Below, piece after piece: positions 55,623-63,129 of a stretch of 64,000 bases of DNA. Each line of letters opens with the position of its first letter. The stretch's first letter is position 1. Position numbers and translations under genes: made by a program. The stretch spans positions 62,001 to 126,000 of the IMG/VR virus record IMGVR_UViG_3300010160_000025. One strand, given 5' to 3'. Source of the DNA: a virus. The notes beneath the pieces were generated by a model. The model was not told the origin of the DNA. It did not search any database and saw only the letters and a list, made by a program, of their open reading frames with translations.

Positions 55623-56085
55623 TGTTTAACCTATGTTTCATTTCCATTTCAGTTTTAAATGGACCTTCATATTGATAGCGTTCAACAGTAATAAGTTTAG
55701 GACAAAAACTCTTTACCCAACCTTTATCAAATTTAATAATATAGTAGCCTGCACAATAAACCGATTTTGATTTATTACTTTTAGTAAAAAGTGGTAAGTG
55801 TTTCTTTACATCATACATGGGATTATATGGTGCGCCGCTAGTTGGATATCCGTGTACTTCTCTATCTAATGATTCAACTTCTTCGTTTTTCTTTTTAGCT
55901 ACAAAGAAATTTGATCCAAACGCTTCAAATAATTTTTTCTTATTATCAAATACTGTAATAGTATCTTTTGAACTAAAGACAAATTTTTTCTGTTCAGTAA
56001 GTTTTAGAACACCTACTTTATTTTCGTCTTGTTCAACAATCCAAAATTTTCCGTCTACTACAGGCTTTGCATGGATTTCGGTCAT
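55609..56085 (-). CDS. Conserved hypothetical protein
   Basis: A 158-residue protein. The opening VVDGKFWIVEQDENKVGVLK and a later KSVYCAGYYIIKFDKGWVKS look like conserved strands of a small beta-rich fold; the middle is Lys-rich. Proteins of this look accompany the RNase H gene in marine T4-like phages. It overlaps rnh by four bases (ATGA). Function unknown. Confidence 0.65.
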   Translation of the reverse strand: MTEIHAKPVVDGKFWIVEQDENKVGVLKLTEQKKFVFSSKDTITVFDNKKKLFEAFGSNFFVAKKKNEEVESLDREVHGYPTSGAPYNPMYDVKKHLPLFTKSNKSKSVYCAGYYIIKFDKGWVKSFCPKLITVERYQYEGPFKTEMEMKHRLNNANR

Positions 56086-57089
56086 TGTACTTCCTTCTTA
56101 TTTAGAACTTGCCAAGTATAGCTAGCCGCAGGATACTTAGCGTTTAAAGGATCAGCATAACTAGATGCTTGATCGGAGATTTTTTGTAAATCATAAAGTT
56201 GTGCAAACTTTAATAGTCTAATTCCAACTTGTGTAACTTCCTTTGGCTTAATGCCACCAATGATAGTTTCTGTTATAATATTGCGAATATCTGCAGGTTG
56301 TTGTGTAAGATCAATTAACTTACGATTGCGTTCATAATCTTCTAGCACACGATGTTCGGCACCATTATGGTCAACCCAACGTTGCAACATGAGATTGTTC
56401 CACGCGAATCCTTTATTAGCTCTATCCTTAAATGCTTCTTCTAGTTTATTCTTACGTACCTTAGGATATGCACTAAACACGTTATCGCTAGTATCACCGC
56501 GAATACATTTTTCAAATAACAGCCATTGTGGGTCTGGAACTACTTTAGCTTCTTTAGTTTTATTATCAATAACACGCTTGCCCTTTTTATCAAAGATACC
56601 TTCGTGTGTAATAGTATGTTCCATTACTCCGTTATACTGCTTAACATTCGGAGCAATGAGTTGCACGAAATCTGTATCTGTCGAAATAATCACGTGATCG
56701 TCATTGGGATGACTTTGAATAAAACCTGCAATCAAATCATCTGCTTCTAACTGCTGATTCTGTAATACTGTACAGTTAGTCTTTTCTGTAACGAAATCTT
56801 TAAATGCATCAAATGATTCCCAGAACAGGGTTTCTTCTTCTTGCTCTTTTACAGTCTTTGCCGCACGAGCCGCCGCACGTTGCGCCTTGTAAGGAGTGTA
56901 ATAGTCTTTGCGCCATGATCTACCTTCGAGACAGAAGACTACATGTGTGCCTCCAAAGTCTTGCCAAGCCTTGCGGATACTGTTAAGTGTAATATGGAAT
57001 GCCATGCCCAACTTAATATCAGCGTCACCTTTAATGACGTGACGGGCACGGAAGAATGTGTTAGCAGTATCTACTAAAATATATGTCAT
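56082..57089 (-). CDS. rnh: RNase H / 5'-3' exonuclease (FEN family)
   Basis: It removes RNA primers and 5' flaps during lagging-strand synthesis. At 335 residues (T4 rnh: 305) it carries the FEN-family metal sites: LVDTANTFFRARH (Asp7), FCLEGRSWRKDYYTPYK, LEADDLIAGF (about residues 117-126), STDTDFVQLI (about 135-144) and FEKCIRGDTSDNV (about 192-204). It is embedded in a string of overlapping genes (ATGA at both ends), consistent with the early/middle class. Confidence 0.93.
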   Translation of the reverse strand: MTYILVDTANTFFRARHVIKGDADIKLGMAFHITLNSIRKAWQDFGGTHVVFCLEGRSWRKDYYTPYKAQRAAARAAKTVKEQEEETLFWESFDAFKDFVTEKTNCTVLQNQQLEADDLIAGFIQSHPNDDHVIISTDTDFVQLIAPNVKQYNGVMEHTITHEGIFDKKGKRVIDNKTKEAKVVPDPQWLLFEKCIRGDTSDNVFSAYPKVRKNKLEEAFKDRANKGFAWNNLMLQRWVDHNGAEHRVLEDYERNRKLIDLTQQPADIRNIITETIIGGIKPKEVTQVGIRLLKFAQLYDLQKISDQASSYADPLNAKYPAASYTWQVLNKKEVQ

Positions 57090-57538
57090 GAAACTTCGCT
57101 TTTACCTTCGGTTAACTTACGAACATTAATATAACCCGCACCTCGGTCAGTCATATCAATACCTTCTTCGCTAGCCACGTCTTTGCATAATCCTCTAAAC
57201 CAACGATCTACAATCTCTTCGTCGGCATCACCGTCAAATCCGTATCCAGCTTGTTTCAATTGTAACACAAAAAGGTCATTCCAGTCAAGCTCAAAAAAGC
57301 CATTACGTACATTGTCCGGATTTACTTTAGTATCAAGTACTGCTACATATGGCTCACCTTTGGCAGTAGCACGAGCCTTTGGATCTAATTTGGCTAGTTC
57401 TTCTGCTTTTTGCGCGGCCTCAGCGGCAGTTGCGGCTTTATTGGCTACTTGAATAGATTCTTCTGCTTGTTTTAATGCGGCTTCTGTTCTGGCTTTAATT
57501 TTATCAATGCCAAATAATTTTTCAATCCATTTATTCAT
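57086..57538 (-). CDS. Conserved hypothetical protein, coiled-coil N-terminus
   Basis: A 150-residue protein: residues about 1-55 form an Ala/Glu/Lys-rich coiled coil (ARTEAALKQAEESIQVANKA), then a globular tail (GFFELDWNDLFVLQLKQAGY, DADEEIVDRWFRGLC, GYINVRKL). I recall similar proteins in marine T4 relatives. I chose ATG 57538, which overlaps the queE stop by one base (TAATG) and has GGGGA upstream; an ATG at 57550 would be inside queE. Its 3' end overlaps rnh by four bases. Function unknown. Confidence 0.7.
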   Translation of the reverse strand: MNKWIEKLFGIDKIKARTEAALKQAEESIQVANKAATAAEAAQKAEELAKLDPKARATAKGEPYVAVLDTKVNPDNVRNGFFELDWNDLFVLQLKQAGYGFDGDADEEIVDRWFRGLCKDVASEEGIDMTDRGAGYINVRKLTEGKSEVS

Positions 57539-58395
57539 TAGGTTCCCCATTCATTTTTAAATAACGGTACTTGCAAACGATCACTATAACGCAAACCATT
57601 TTTCATTGCCAGTAATGCTACATTCTTATTGTTCATTGCATAGACACTTTCAACGCCGCCTACTGGCATTAAGTATACATGCCCTTTAAATCCCTGTTTA
57701 CGATAAGCCGCAATAGCACACTCAGCATCGGCAAAGTCTTGTTCTGTAGCAATAACAAACTTTAAATATGCAGTACCAAACCATTCGTACTCGCAAACAA
57801 TCTGTGGTTGAATAGCTTCATCCCATGATTCTCCGCTACAAGGAAGTTTAGCACTTACACTAAAGGTAATCTCTCGATCTGTATTTGCCTTACGCCAGTT
57901 GTGCAAATATGATCTAAATTCATCAGTTAACGGCTGAGTACCATTTGTTTCAAATGTAATTTCTTTAAGTCTACCCATACTAGCGTGTTCTAACAATTCT
58001 GGATAAGCACGTTGCCAACCCAATAAAGGTTCGCCACCTGTGATGACAAGATGTTCTTCTTCCCAACGTTTGTGCGGCAGTATTTCCATAATTCGATTTA
58101 CAATAGCATTACTTTCAAGCATTGGACTTAGATCTTTAAAGTCTGGATGCCAACTAGCATACGAATCACAGCCTGTACTAACCAAAGGCAAGTCTTCATA
58201 TTTTTCAAATGCTTTAATCATTGTATGTGTAGCCGCAAGGTCTGTTGCTTCATGGCTTTCTTCACCACGTGGCATACCAAAGCCAGCACACTTAAAGTTA
58301 CAACCAAATGTGCGTAGAAACACAGACGGAACACCCATGTACCGTCCTTCACCTTGTACGCTATAAAATAATTCTGCAATTTTAATTTTTGACAT
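57538..58395 (-). CDS. queE: 7-carboxy-7-deazaguanine synthase (QueE)
   Basis: A radical SAM enzyme that makes the 7-deazaguanine ring from 6-carboxytetrahydropterin, on the path to queuosine or to deazaguanine-modified DNA. The 285 residues show SVQGEGRYMGVPSVFLRTFG (12-31), Cys32-x3-Cys36, LVITGGEPLLGWQ (SAM site) and FETNGT. The usual third cluster cysteine (CxxxCxxC) is absent; Cys76 in STGCDSYASW is the next candidate, spacing C-x3-C-x39-C, as in marine phage relatives. folE, the first enzyme of the pathway, lies about 3 kb upstream. Confidence 0.9.
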   Translation of the reverse strand: MSKIKIAELFYSVQGEGRYMGVPSVFLRTFGCNFKCAGFGMPRGEESHEATDLAATHTMIKAFEKYEDLPLVSTGCDSYASWHPDFKDLSPMLESNAIVNRIMEILPHKRWEEEHLVITGGEPLLGWQRAYPELLEHASMGRLKEITFETNGTQPLTDEFRSYLHNWRKANTDREITFSVSAKLPCSGESWDEAIQPQIVCEYEWFGTAYLKFVIATEQDFADAECAIAAYRKQGFKGHVYLMPVGGVESVYAMNNKNVALLAMKNGLRYSDRLQVPLFKNEWGT

Positions 58396-58723
58396 TGTTC
58401 TTCCTAAATTCTTCTACATCACTAATTGCCAATTGTAACACATTTGCATAGTTAAGAGCTTGTTGTTTGGTTAAATGCACACTAGATTCGGTATCGATAT
58501 AACCTTTGGTTAGTAATGTCCAAATATGATACCATCGTGTTTTACTCCACCAGTTAGTTTTGCCTGTAGTATAAATGTTTACAACAATATCATGGTCGTC
58601 TGCTTCTATCCATACATTGTGATTGTGGGATTCATCGTGACAATTACAGGCGATTCGGTAGACTTTACTATCTCCCCAATCGCCTGTTTTCATAATACCT
58701 TCTGCTGGAATTTCTATCTTCAT
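58382..58723 (-). CDS. Conserved hypothetical phage protein
   Basis: A 113-residue protein with a strand-rich first half: DSKVYRIACNCHDESHNHNV (about residues 19-38) with a possible metal-binding cluster of Cys and His, and WWSKTRWYHIWTLLTKGYID in the middle. A final helix (QQALNYANVLQLAISDVEEF) follows. It resembles small proteins common in marine T4-like phages. It overlaps queE by 14 bases. A zinc site is possible; function unknown. Confidence 0.7.
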   Translation of the reverse strand: MKIEIPAEGIMKTGDWGDSKVYRIACNCHDESHNHNVWIEADDHDIVVNIYTTGKTNWWSKTRWYHIWTLLTKGYIDTESSVHLTKQQALNYANVLQLAISDVEEFRKNNVKN

Positions 58724-59010
58724 GCTTTTAAATTTTCCATAGTTGCAATTTTTGCAATGCGATCGCCAAAGTCTTGATCATTAGTAATAATGTAAGTGGT
58801 GCTATCATTGCGATCACTTTTACGATCATAACGTCTAAACTCTACAACCTTACCACCTACTGCTGAATAAACTTTGAAATTTAATACAGGATCATCATTA
58901 ATAGTCTTTTCTTCAGCACTACTAATTAATCGACTTGATCGTGTAGATGTTTCATGTATATCTTGTGCGCTGTTTATCCAATCTCGGAATTTGAGTTTCA
59001 ACCAGTTCAT
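58720..59010 (-). CDS. Hypothetical protein
   Basis: A 96-residue protein, probably a small alpha/beta fold: an N-terminal amphipathic helix (NWLKLKFRDWINSAQ) and three strands (LNFKVYSAVGGKVVEFRRYD, TTYIITND) before a final helix. It overlaps both neighbours by four bases. No family recognised. Confidence 0.65.
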   Translation of the reverse strand: MNWLKLKFRDWINSAQDIHETSTRSSRLISSAEEKTINDDPVLNFKVYSAVGGKVVEFRRYDRKSDRNDSTTYIITNDQDFGDRIAKIATMENLKA

Positions 59011-59180
59011 AATTTCATAATTCTTTCTAAGACTGCTTTTGCATCATCGAACTGACCACGAGCCAATTTATCTTCAATCTGAACTTCATAGTCATTACGA
59101 AGTTGGCGAAGATACGGGCGCATCTGATAAGTAGCATAGGGTTGTGTCCAGCGTATTGTATATAGGTGTTGCGGATTCAT
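59007..59180 (-). CDS. Very small conserved-looking protein (57 aa)
   Basis: A 57-residue frame from ATG 59180 to TGA 59007, linked by ATGA overlaps to the genes on both sides, so it fills an otherwise coding-size gap. It is helical and charged: TYQMRPYLRQLRNDYEVQIE (about residues 17-36) followed by ARGQFDDAKAVLERIM. Similar tiny proteins occur in marine T4 relatives. The coupled start and stop are the main support. Function unknown. Confidence 0.7.
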   Translation of the reverse strand: MNPQHLYTIRWTQPYATYQMRPYLRQLRNDYEVQIEDKLARGQFDDAKAVLERIMKL

Positions 59181-59392
59181 TTACAGCTTTCTAAAAAGTT
59201 ATCAAGTTGTGTAACAGCTTCATCAAAGTCAAGTGCTATTACTTTAGCACTTATTATACTATCTTTAATCTGCATGTCAAATGGTATTACGCCATTAAAT
59301 CTAAAATCTTCCGGAACATCGGTTTCAACAACAAACTCTTGTAAGTTCTTTGCTCGATGAATAAGATTATTTGCCATATCTACTGAATTCAT
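59177..59392 (-). CDS. Hypothetical protein
   Basis: A 71-residue protein, helical at both ends (MNSVDMANNLIHRAKNLQEF; FDEAVTQLDNFLESCK) with a short strand section (VPEDFRFNGVIPFDMQIKDS). The ATGA overlap with the 57-aa gene supports it as a real gene. No family recognised. Confidence 0.6.
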   Translation of the reverse strand: MNSVDMANNLIHRAKNLQEFVVETDVPEDFRFNGVIPFDMQIKDSIISAKVIALDFDEAVTQLDNFLESCK

Positions 59393-59393
59393 T

Positions 59394-59891
59394 TTATTCT
59401 TCCTTAGGAAATTCTGGACTAAACGGCCAACTTGTATTAGGATTTGGACGATCCTTTAATACTACATTTTCTTCGATAATAGTACCGTCATCTTCAACAA
59501 GACTAACTTGGAAAGGTGCTAACACATGAATAGCTGAATCCTCTTCTTGCCAATCATGTTCGCCGTCAAACAACCAAGCCGCACCGCCTTCATAGTATGC
59601 TTCTTTGATAGCTTCCTGTTCTTCTTCAGTAATATCATCGCTAAATTCAAACCAGCAAGCACAGCTATCGTCTAGTTCAGCACCCCATCCTGCATTAGGA
59701 TCACAGTAGGCAAGGTCACTATCTTTATACGGAAGGTTACAATCCATATCTGATTCAATAAATCCTTGACCCCATCGCCATGTTTCGTCTAAGTTAAACC
59801 AACTAGTAGAACCGTCCGCATTTTCACGAAACATTTCTACGTGGTAAACTACGCTTTTCTTTTCAAGTGGTTTAATTAGATATACTGACAT
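59394..59891 (-). CDS. Conserved hypothetical acidic protein
   Basis: A 165-residue protein rich in Asp, Glu and Trp. Notable stretches are WRWGQGFIESDMDCNLPYKD (about residues 38-57), AGWGAELDDSCACWFEFSDD (about 67-86) and AYYEGGAAWLFDGEHDWQEE (about 98-117). Closely similar acidic proteins are common in marine T4-like phages without an assigned role. Strong acidity may hint at DNA mimicry or metal binding, but this is a guess. One base separates its stop from the next gene. Confidence 0.7.
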   Translation of the reverse strand: MSVYLIKPLEKKSVVYHVEMFRENADGSTSWFNLDETWRWGQGFIESDMDCNLPYKDSDLAYCDPNAGWGAELDDSCACWFEFSDDITEEEQEAIKEAYYEGGAAWLFDGEHDWQEEDSAIHVLAPFQVSLVEDDGTIIEENVVLKDRPNPNTSWPFSPEFPKEE

Positions 59892-59893
59892 TA

Positions 59894-60592
59894 TTAATCC
59901 TTTTTATCGCCAAACAACTGTAGCAAGCTCAAGAAGATATTGATAAAGTCTAAGTACAGAGTTAGAGCACCTATTACTTCTACGGCAGGGCTAGAATCAA
60001 CGCTAACCATTTCACGAATCTGTTGGGTGTCGTAAGCAGTTAGTCCCATGAAGATCACAATGGCTAATGCTGAAATGACCATCTGCATTACACTACTACC
60101 AATAAAGATATTGATAACGCTGGCAATAATGATGGCAATCAATCCAACAAACATAAACTTGCCTAAACTATCTAAATTCTTTTTAGTAAAGTATCCGTAG
60201 AAGCTCATTGTTCCAAACAGAACACTAGCACCCATGAAGGCACTAAAAATACTGCTCATAGTATAGACCGCAAATATTACAGCAAAGCTCAAGCCCATGA
60301 TAGCCGCAAAGCCTGCTAATAATAGTATAGCAGTTTCTTTTGGCGGATCGTTGTTAAGTGCGTAGCCAATTCCAAATACTGCAATCAACGGCGCAAACAT
60401 TACCACCCAATGCATTGCACCTGTAAAGAAAAACTGCACTAACTCTGGATTGGTCCCCACAAAGAAACTGACCAGCATACTTACCAATGTGGCAAGACCC
60501 ATGTAACCGTAAACACGACCCATGGCTTGATTGATTTCTCCAGCAGAACGATAGTTAATAAAACCGTTTTCTGTATAGTTTGATCCAAACAT
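59894..60592 (-). CDS. Bax inhibitor-1 family membrane protein
   Basis: A 232-residue integral membrane protein of the BI-1/TMBIM (YccA/YbhL) family. About seven hydrophobic segments are visible, for example LATLVSMLVSFFVG, VVMFAPLIAVFGIGYAL, TAILLLAGFAAIMGLSFAVI and FMFVGLIAIIIASVINIFIG. The family marks include the GMGLS-like IMGLSFAVIFAVYTMSSI and FMGLTAYDTQQI near residues 187-200 (conserved acidic residue). BI-1 proteins act as calcium-leak channels or stress modulators in membranes. A phage copy is likely taken from a host and may modulate host membrane or stress during infection. ATG 60592 has an AAGGAG site upstream. Confidence 0.92.
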   Translation of the reverse strand: MFGSNYTENGFINYRSAGEINQAMGRVYGYMGLATLVSMLVSFFVGTNPELVQFFFTGAMHWVVMFAPLIAVFGIGYALNNDPPKETAILLLAGFAAIMGLSFAVIFAVYTMSSIFSAFMGASVLFGTMSFYGYFTKKNLDSLGKFMFVGLIAIIIASVINIFIGSSVMQMVISALAIVIFMGLTAYDTQQIREMVSVDSSPAVEVIGALTLYLDFINIFLSLLQLFGDKKD

Positions 60593-60602
60593 AATATTCT
60601 CC

Positions 60603-60794
60603 TTAAACGTCTAAAGGTAATGTATTCCACTCTTTAACTAGAGCAAGTACTTCTTCTTCTGAATTGCAAAGCGTCTTGGTAGTTTTCCAATCTTCTTTTT
60701 TATCTCGTCCACCGATTTCAACCATCCAACCGTTGTCGTAACGATTGATGCTGATATTTTCATTTACTTTTGCTAGTTTGCTTAGTTGTGACAT
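60603..60794 (-). CDS. Small hypothetical protein
   Basis: A 63-residue protein: ENISINRYDNGWMVEIGGRD (about residues 11-30) and CNSEEEVLALVKEWNTLPLD at the end, a compact beta-beta-alpha pattern. ATG 60794 has AAGGAG five bases upstream; an ATG at 60830 would overlap the previous gene and has no such site. No family recognised. Confidence 0.7.
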   Translation of the reverse strand: MSQLSKLAKVNENISINRYDNGWMVEIGGRDKKEDWKTTKTLCNSEEEVLALVKEWNTLPLDV

Positions 60795-60804
60795 TTGGGT
60801 CTCC

Positions 60805-61476
60805 TTAAAATTTGTAAATTGGTAAAGCATAGTTAGGGTCTTGCCAAACTTTGCTTTTAAATTTAATTTCTAATCTAGTTTTGCTACTGTAAACTCTTGT
60901 TTCAATAAATGCAGAATCTGCTAATCCTGATACTTTCATAGACTTTTTTGTGAACTTACAAAGATCGTCCTCGTATAATAGATTAGTGTCAGCAACCTTA
61001 AATGCACACAGTGAGCAGTTAAGCGTTTCTTTTTCTCTAACAATACCAATAAGATAATATTCATCTACAGATTTAACTTTGGAAAGCCACCCATCGACAA
61101 ATAAATTCCAAATACTTTCAGTATCTTTTTTATTGAAATATAATTTTGTTTCTTCTTTAAATGATTGGAACATACTAGCTTCGGTAGTCGACGTTGATGT
61201 TTCTTCTTTACTAACGCCCTTGACATCTATACCTATGCTACCAATCTTAACATCGATAATGCTTTTTCCTGCACCACACCATTCTGCATTAGGAATAGAT
61301 TCAGAAACCACATACTCCCATTGTTCTTTACCTAGTGCTAATGGATATCCTTTTGCAATATATTTTCTTAAAGGAGCAATAATCAAATCCATCTCAGTTT
61401 GAAATGTATTTACAAAATTAGCCCCTAAAAGATTATTAATCTCGGGAAGAGTCATTGGTATTAAACAGTAGGTCAT
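60805..61476 (-). CDS. Unknown protein with a nuclease-like D/DxK pattern
   Basis: A 223-residue protein overlapping folE by four bases (ATGA). In residues 72-90, SIIDVKIGSIGIDVKGVSKE contains an Asp75 and Asp84-Val-Lys86 spacing like the PD-(D/E)xK metal site of restriction-type nucleases, flanked by strands and preceded by EWCGAGK. The rest is alpha/beta with a helical half (SFKEETKLYFNKKDTESIWN). I cannot confirm a nuclease fold. Its tight linkage to folE and proximity to queE raise the possibility that it acts on unmodified or modified DNA. Confidence 0.65.
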   Translation of the reverse strand: MTYCLIPMTLPEINNLLGANFVNTFQTEMDLIIAPLRKYIAKGYPLALGKEQWEYVVSESIPNAEWCGAGKSIIDVKIGSIGIDVKGVSKEETSTSTTEASMFQSFKEETKLYFNKKDTESIWNLFVDGWLSKVKSVDEYYLIGIVREKETLNCSLCAFKVADTNLLYEDDLCKFTKKSMKVSGLADSAFIETRVYSSKTRLEIKFKSKVWQDPNYALPIYKF

Positions 61477-62243
61477 CGTGGTGCAAATTCTTGTTGAAGT
61501 TTAATGTTATCAAAAAACTCTTTCTTTGTGTTGCCATCGGTGTTAAATGCACCTTTTAAAACTGTAGTCTGTGTTAGACTAGAGTGTGCCATAATGCCGC
61601 GATTTTCACAGCACCCATGAACTGCTTGAACGTAGACTGCTACGTTTTCTGATCCTGTTGCCTTTTGTATTTCTCTTGCTATGTCATTACACAATTCTTC
61701 CTGTAGGGTTCCTCTACGACTACACCATTGGGCAATACGTGTATACTTGGACAATCCAATGAGTTTTTGGGCGGCGATGATCCCGATGTAGGCAACACCA
61801 CTAACAGGCTGGTGATGATGGCTACACATGCTACGAAGCTCACTCCTAACCACCAACATGCCTTCATACCTATCTTTACTGTCGTTTGGAAAAGCTGTTG
61901 CATCCGGTGCTGGTTCATAACGTCCTGCCATTACTTCGTTAAAATACATTTTAGCTAATCGTCTAGCTGTACCTTTGCTATTGGGATCTGTTTCACGATC
62001 AATTAGCAATCTATCTAACACAGTTTCAAATGCTTCAGCGGCATCGTTAATTAACTGTTCTTTGTCAGCTTCAGTAACATACTCGCTGATGTTGTCACCA
62101 GCCCAAAAGCGTTTTCCTTCACGTTTCATTTTAAAACGAAGGTAGTCGCCTAAGTATGCTTCTTTATAGTTTTTGTCGTCATCGCCCTGCTGTTCTGCGC
62201 CAGCAATGACATTTTGTAAATCTTCTGTTGTAAATGTTGTCAA
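61473..62243 (-). CDS. folE: GTP cyclohydrolase I
   Basis: It converts GTP to dihydroneopterin triphosphate, feeding folate and 7-deazaguanine synthesis. The 256-residue protein carries the zinc-binding set: Cys140 and His143 in CSHHHQPVSGVAYIG and Cys211 in HGCCENRGIMAHSS; LAKMYFNEVMAGRYEP (96-111) is also a family signature. It has its own sigma-70 promoter (62284-62313). In marine T4-like phages folE usually goes with queC/D/E, making it a first step to PreQ0-type bases; here queE is present in the window. A role in folate supply for td/frd is an alternative. Confidence 0.95.
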   Translation of the reverse strand: MTTFTTEDLQNVIAGAEQQGDDDKNYKEAYLGDYLRFKMKREGKRFWAGDNISEYVTEADKEQLINDAAEAFETVLDRLLIDRETDPNSKGTARRLAKMYFNEVMAGRYEPAPDATAFPNDSKDRYEGMLVVRSELRSMCSHHHQPVSGVAYIGIIAAQKLIGLSKYTRIAQWCSRRGTLQEELCNDIAREIQKATGSENVAVYVQAVHGCCENRGIMAHSSLTQTTVLKGAFNTDGNTKKEFFDNIKLQQEFAPR

Positions 62244-62283
62244 TTTTAATTCTCCGAGTTAATGACGTGGATGTCTTTGTGTT

Positions 62284-62313
62284 ATTATACTACTTTATTT
62301 AGGTCGTTGTCAA
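62284..62313 (-). promoter_or_regulatory. Sigma-70 promoter of folE
   Basis: The minus strand reads TTGACA (62313-62308), 18 bp, TATAAT (62289-62284), a full consensus at both elements. The -35 lies within the 3' end of the upstream gene. The leader to the ATG at 62243 is about 35 nt. Confidence 0.88.
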
Positions 62314-62587
62314 GTGTTTCCCAACATTTATTTTTATAATCCCAATGTCTATTGTCGTATATATTGCCACTTAAATTGTAGCCAAATACACCAACTTCAA
62401 AATTTGGACCAGCATGATCTCGACCAATCCAAGATAGATCTATGTTAAAAATAAACCATTCGTAGGCATAGTAGTATAACTCTACTTCCCAAGATTTATT
62501 TTTGGTAATCTTACCACTCCAATTATATAAACCAATAAAGTTTTCGTGTTTGAAAGGATTTAGTAAGCTGAGATTAAATTTTATCAT
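62285..62587 (-). CDS. Hypothetical aromatic-rich protein
   Basis: A 100-residue protein rich in Trp, Tyr, Phe and Asn (VELYYYAYEWFIFNIDLSWI, about residues 35-54; GRDHAGPNFEVGVFGYNL). The alternating pattern suggests a small beta sheet. It overlaps the preceding small membrane gene by four bases. No family recognised. Its end carries the folE promoter. Confidence 0.6.
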   Translation of the reverse strand: MIKFNLSLLNPFKHENFIGLYNWSGKITKNKSWEVELYYYAYEWFIFNIDLSWIGRDHAGPNFEVGVFGYNLSGNIYDNRHWDYKNKCWETLDNDLNKVV

Positions 62588-62787
62588 GTGGGATTTGCTA
62601 TACGAGCTTTACGACACGCTTGTTTTATTTCTGGACTAAAGTCTGGACTTATCTCACTCCACGTGCAGTCAATCTTAATAACATCACCTTTTTTTGACAT
62701 TATCATTGGAAATACTAAAAACATTACAGCAACATATACACCGATTGCTATAGTTATTAGAATCGTTCGCTTAACAGTATGCGGCAT
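62584..62787 (-). CDS. Small single-pass membrane protein
   Basis: A 67-residue protein with an N-terminal hydrophobic helix (TILITIAIGVYVAVMFLVFP, about residues 8-27) preceded by two basic residues, then a soluble tail with two cysteines (IDCTWSEISPDFSPEIKQAC). Two Cys suggest a disulfide if the tail faces the periplasm. Its start overlaps the upstream gene by 31 bases. Function unknown. Confidence 0.6.
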   Translation of the reverse strand: MPHTVKRTILITIAIGVYVAVMFLVFPMIMSKKGDVIKIDCTWSEISPDFSPEIKQACRKARIANPT

Positions 62788-62963
62788 AATTCTGCATCCT
62801 TTTTTGATTTAAATTTAAACAGCATATAGTCTGAGTCTGGATGAGACTCGTATCTATTTCCAGGTAACCCAAAAACTGATAATACTAATGCACAAGTTTC
62901 ATTCCACCAGAATCCATTTTGGTTATCCCAGTCGATACGCACATCGCACTCACTTGGCATCAT
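62757..62963 (-). CDS. Hypothetical protein
   Basis: A 68-residue protein, compact alpha/beta, with MMPSECDVRIDWDNQNGFWW at the start and FKSKKDAELCRILLSERF at the end. I chose the ATG pair at 62963/62960, preceded by TTAGG, because a longer version from 63026 would overlap the CDGSH gene by 77 bases. It overlaps the next small membrane gene by 31 bases. Unknown function. Confidence 0.55.
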   Translation of the reverse strand: MMPSECDVRIDWDNQNGFWWNETCALVLSVFGLPGNRYESHPDSDYMLFKFKSKKDAELCRILLSERF

Positions 62964-63129
62964 TAGACCTAATGCTAGTGCATGAATCGTTCCATAATTC
63001 TTGAGCTTGACGTTTGTATTCCTCAAGTTCGATTTCTCTACAGCGTTCTTTATACTGTTCTTCGGTTAATGTGTGACTACCATCACACCAAGGGTCGTTA
63101 ATAGTACGGCCGCAAGTACACTTACTCAT
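62950..63129 (-). CDS. CDGSH-type iron-sulfur protein
   Basis: A 59-residue protein with a perfect zf-CDGSH signature at the start: CTCGRTINDPWCDGSH (residues 4-19), matching C-x-C-x2-[ST]-x3-P-x-C-D-G-[SAT]-H. Three Cys and one His bind a 2Fe-2S cluster in this family (mitoNEET-like). The rest is a charged helix (EEQYKERCREIELEEYKRQA). ATG 63129 overlaps the HIT gene stop (TAA at 63122-63124). The role is unknown; electron transfer or redox/iron sensing is typical of the family. Confidence 0.85.
   Translation of the reverse strand: MSKCTCGRTINDPWCDGSHTLTEEQYKERCREIELEEYKRQAQELWNDSCTSIRSNDAK

Noticed and set aside
62964-63026. Longer version of the 62757 gene from ATG 63026
   Set aside because: It would overlap the well-supported CDGSH frame by 77 bases; a start at 62963 has a ribosome-like TTAGG.
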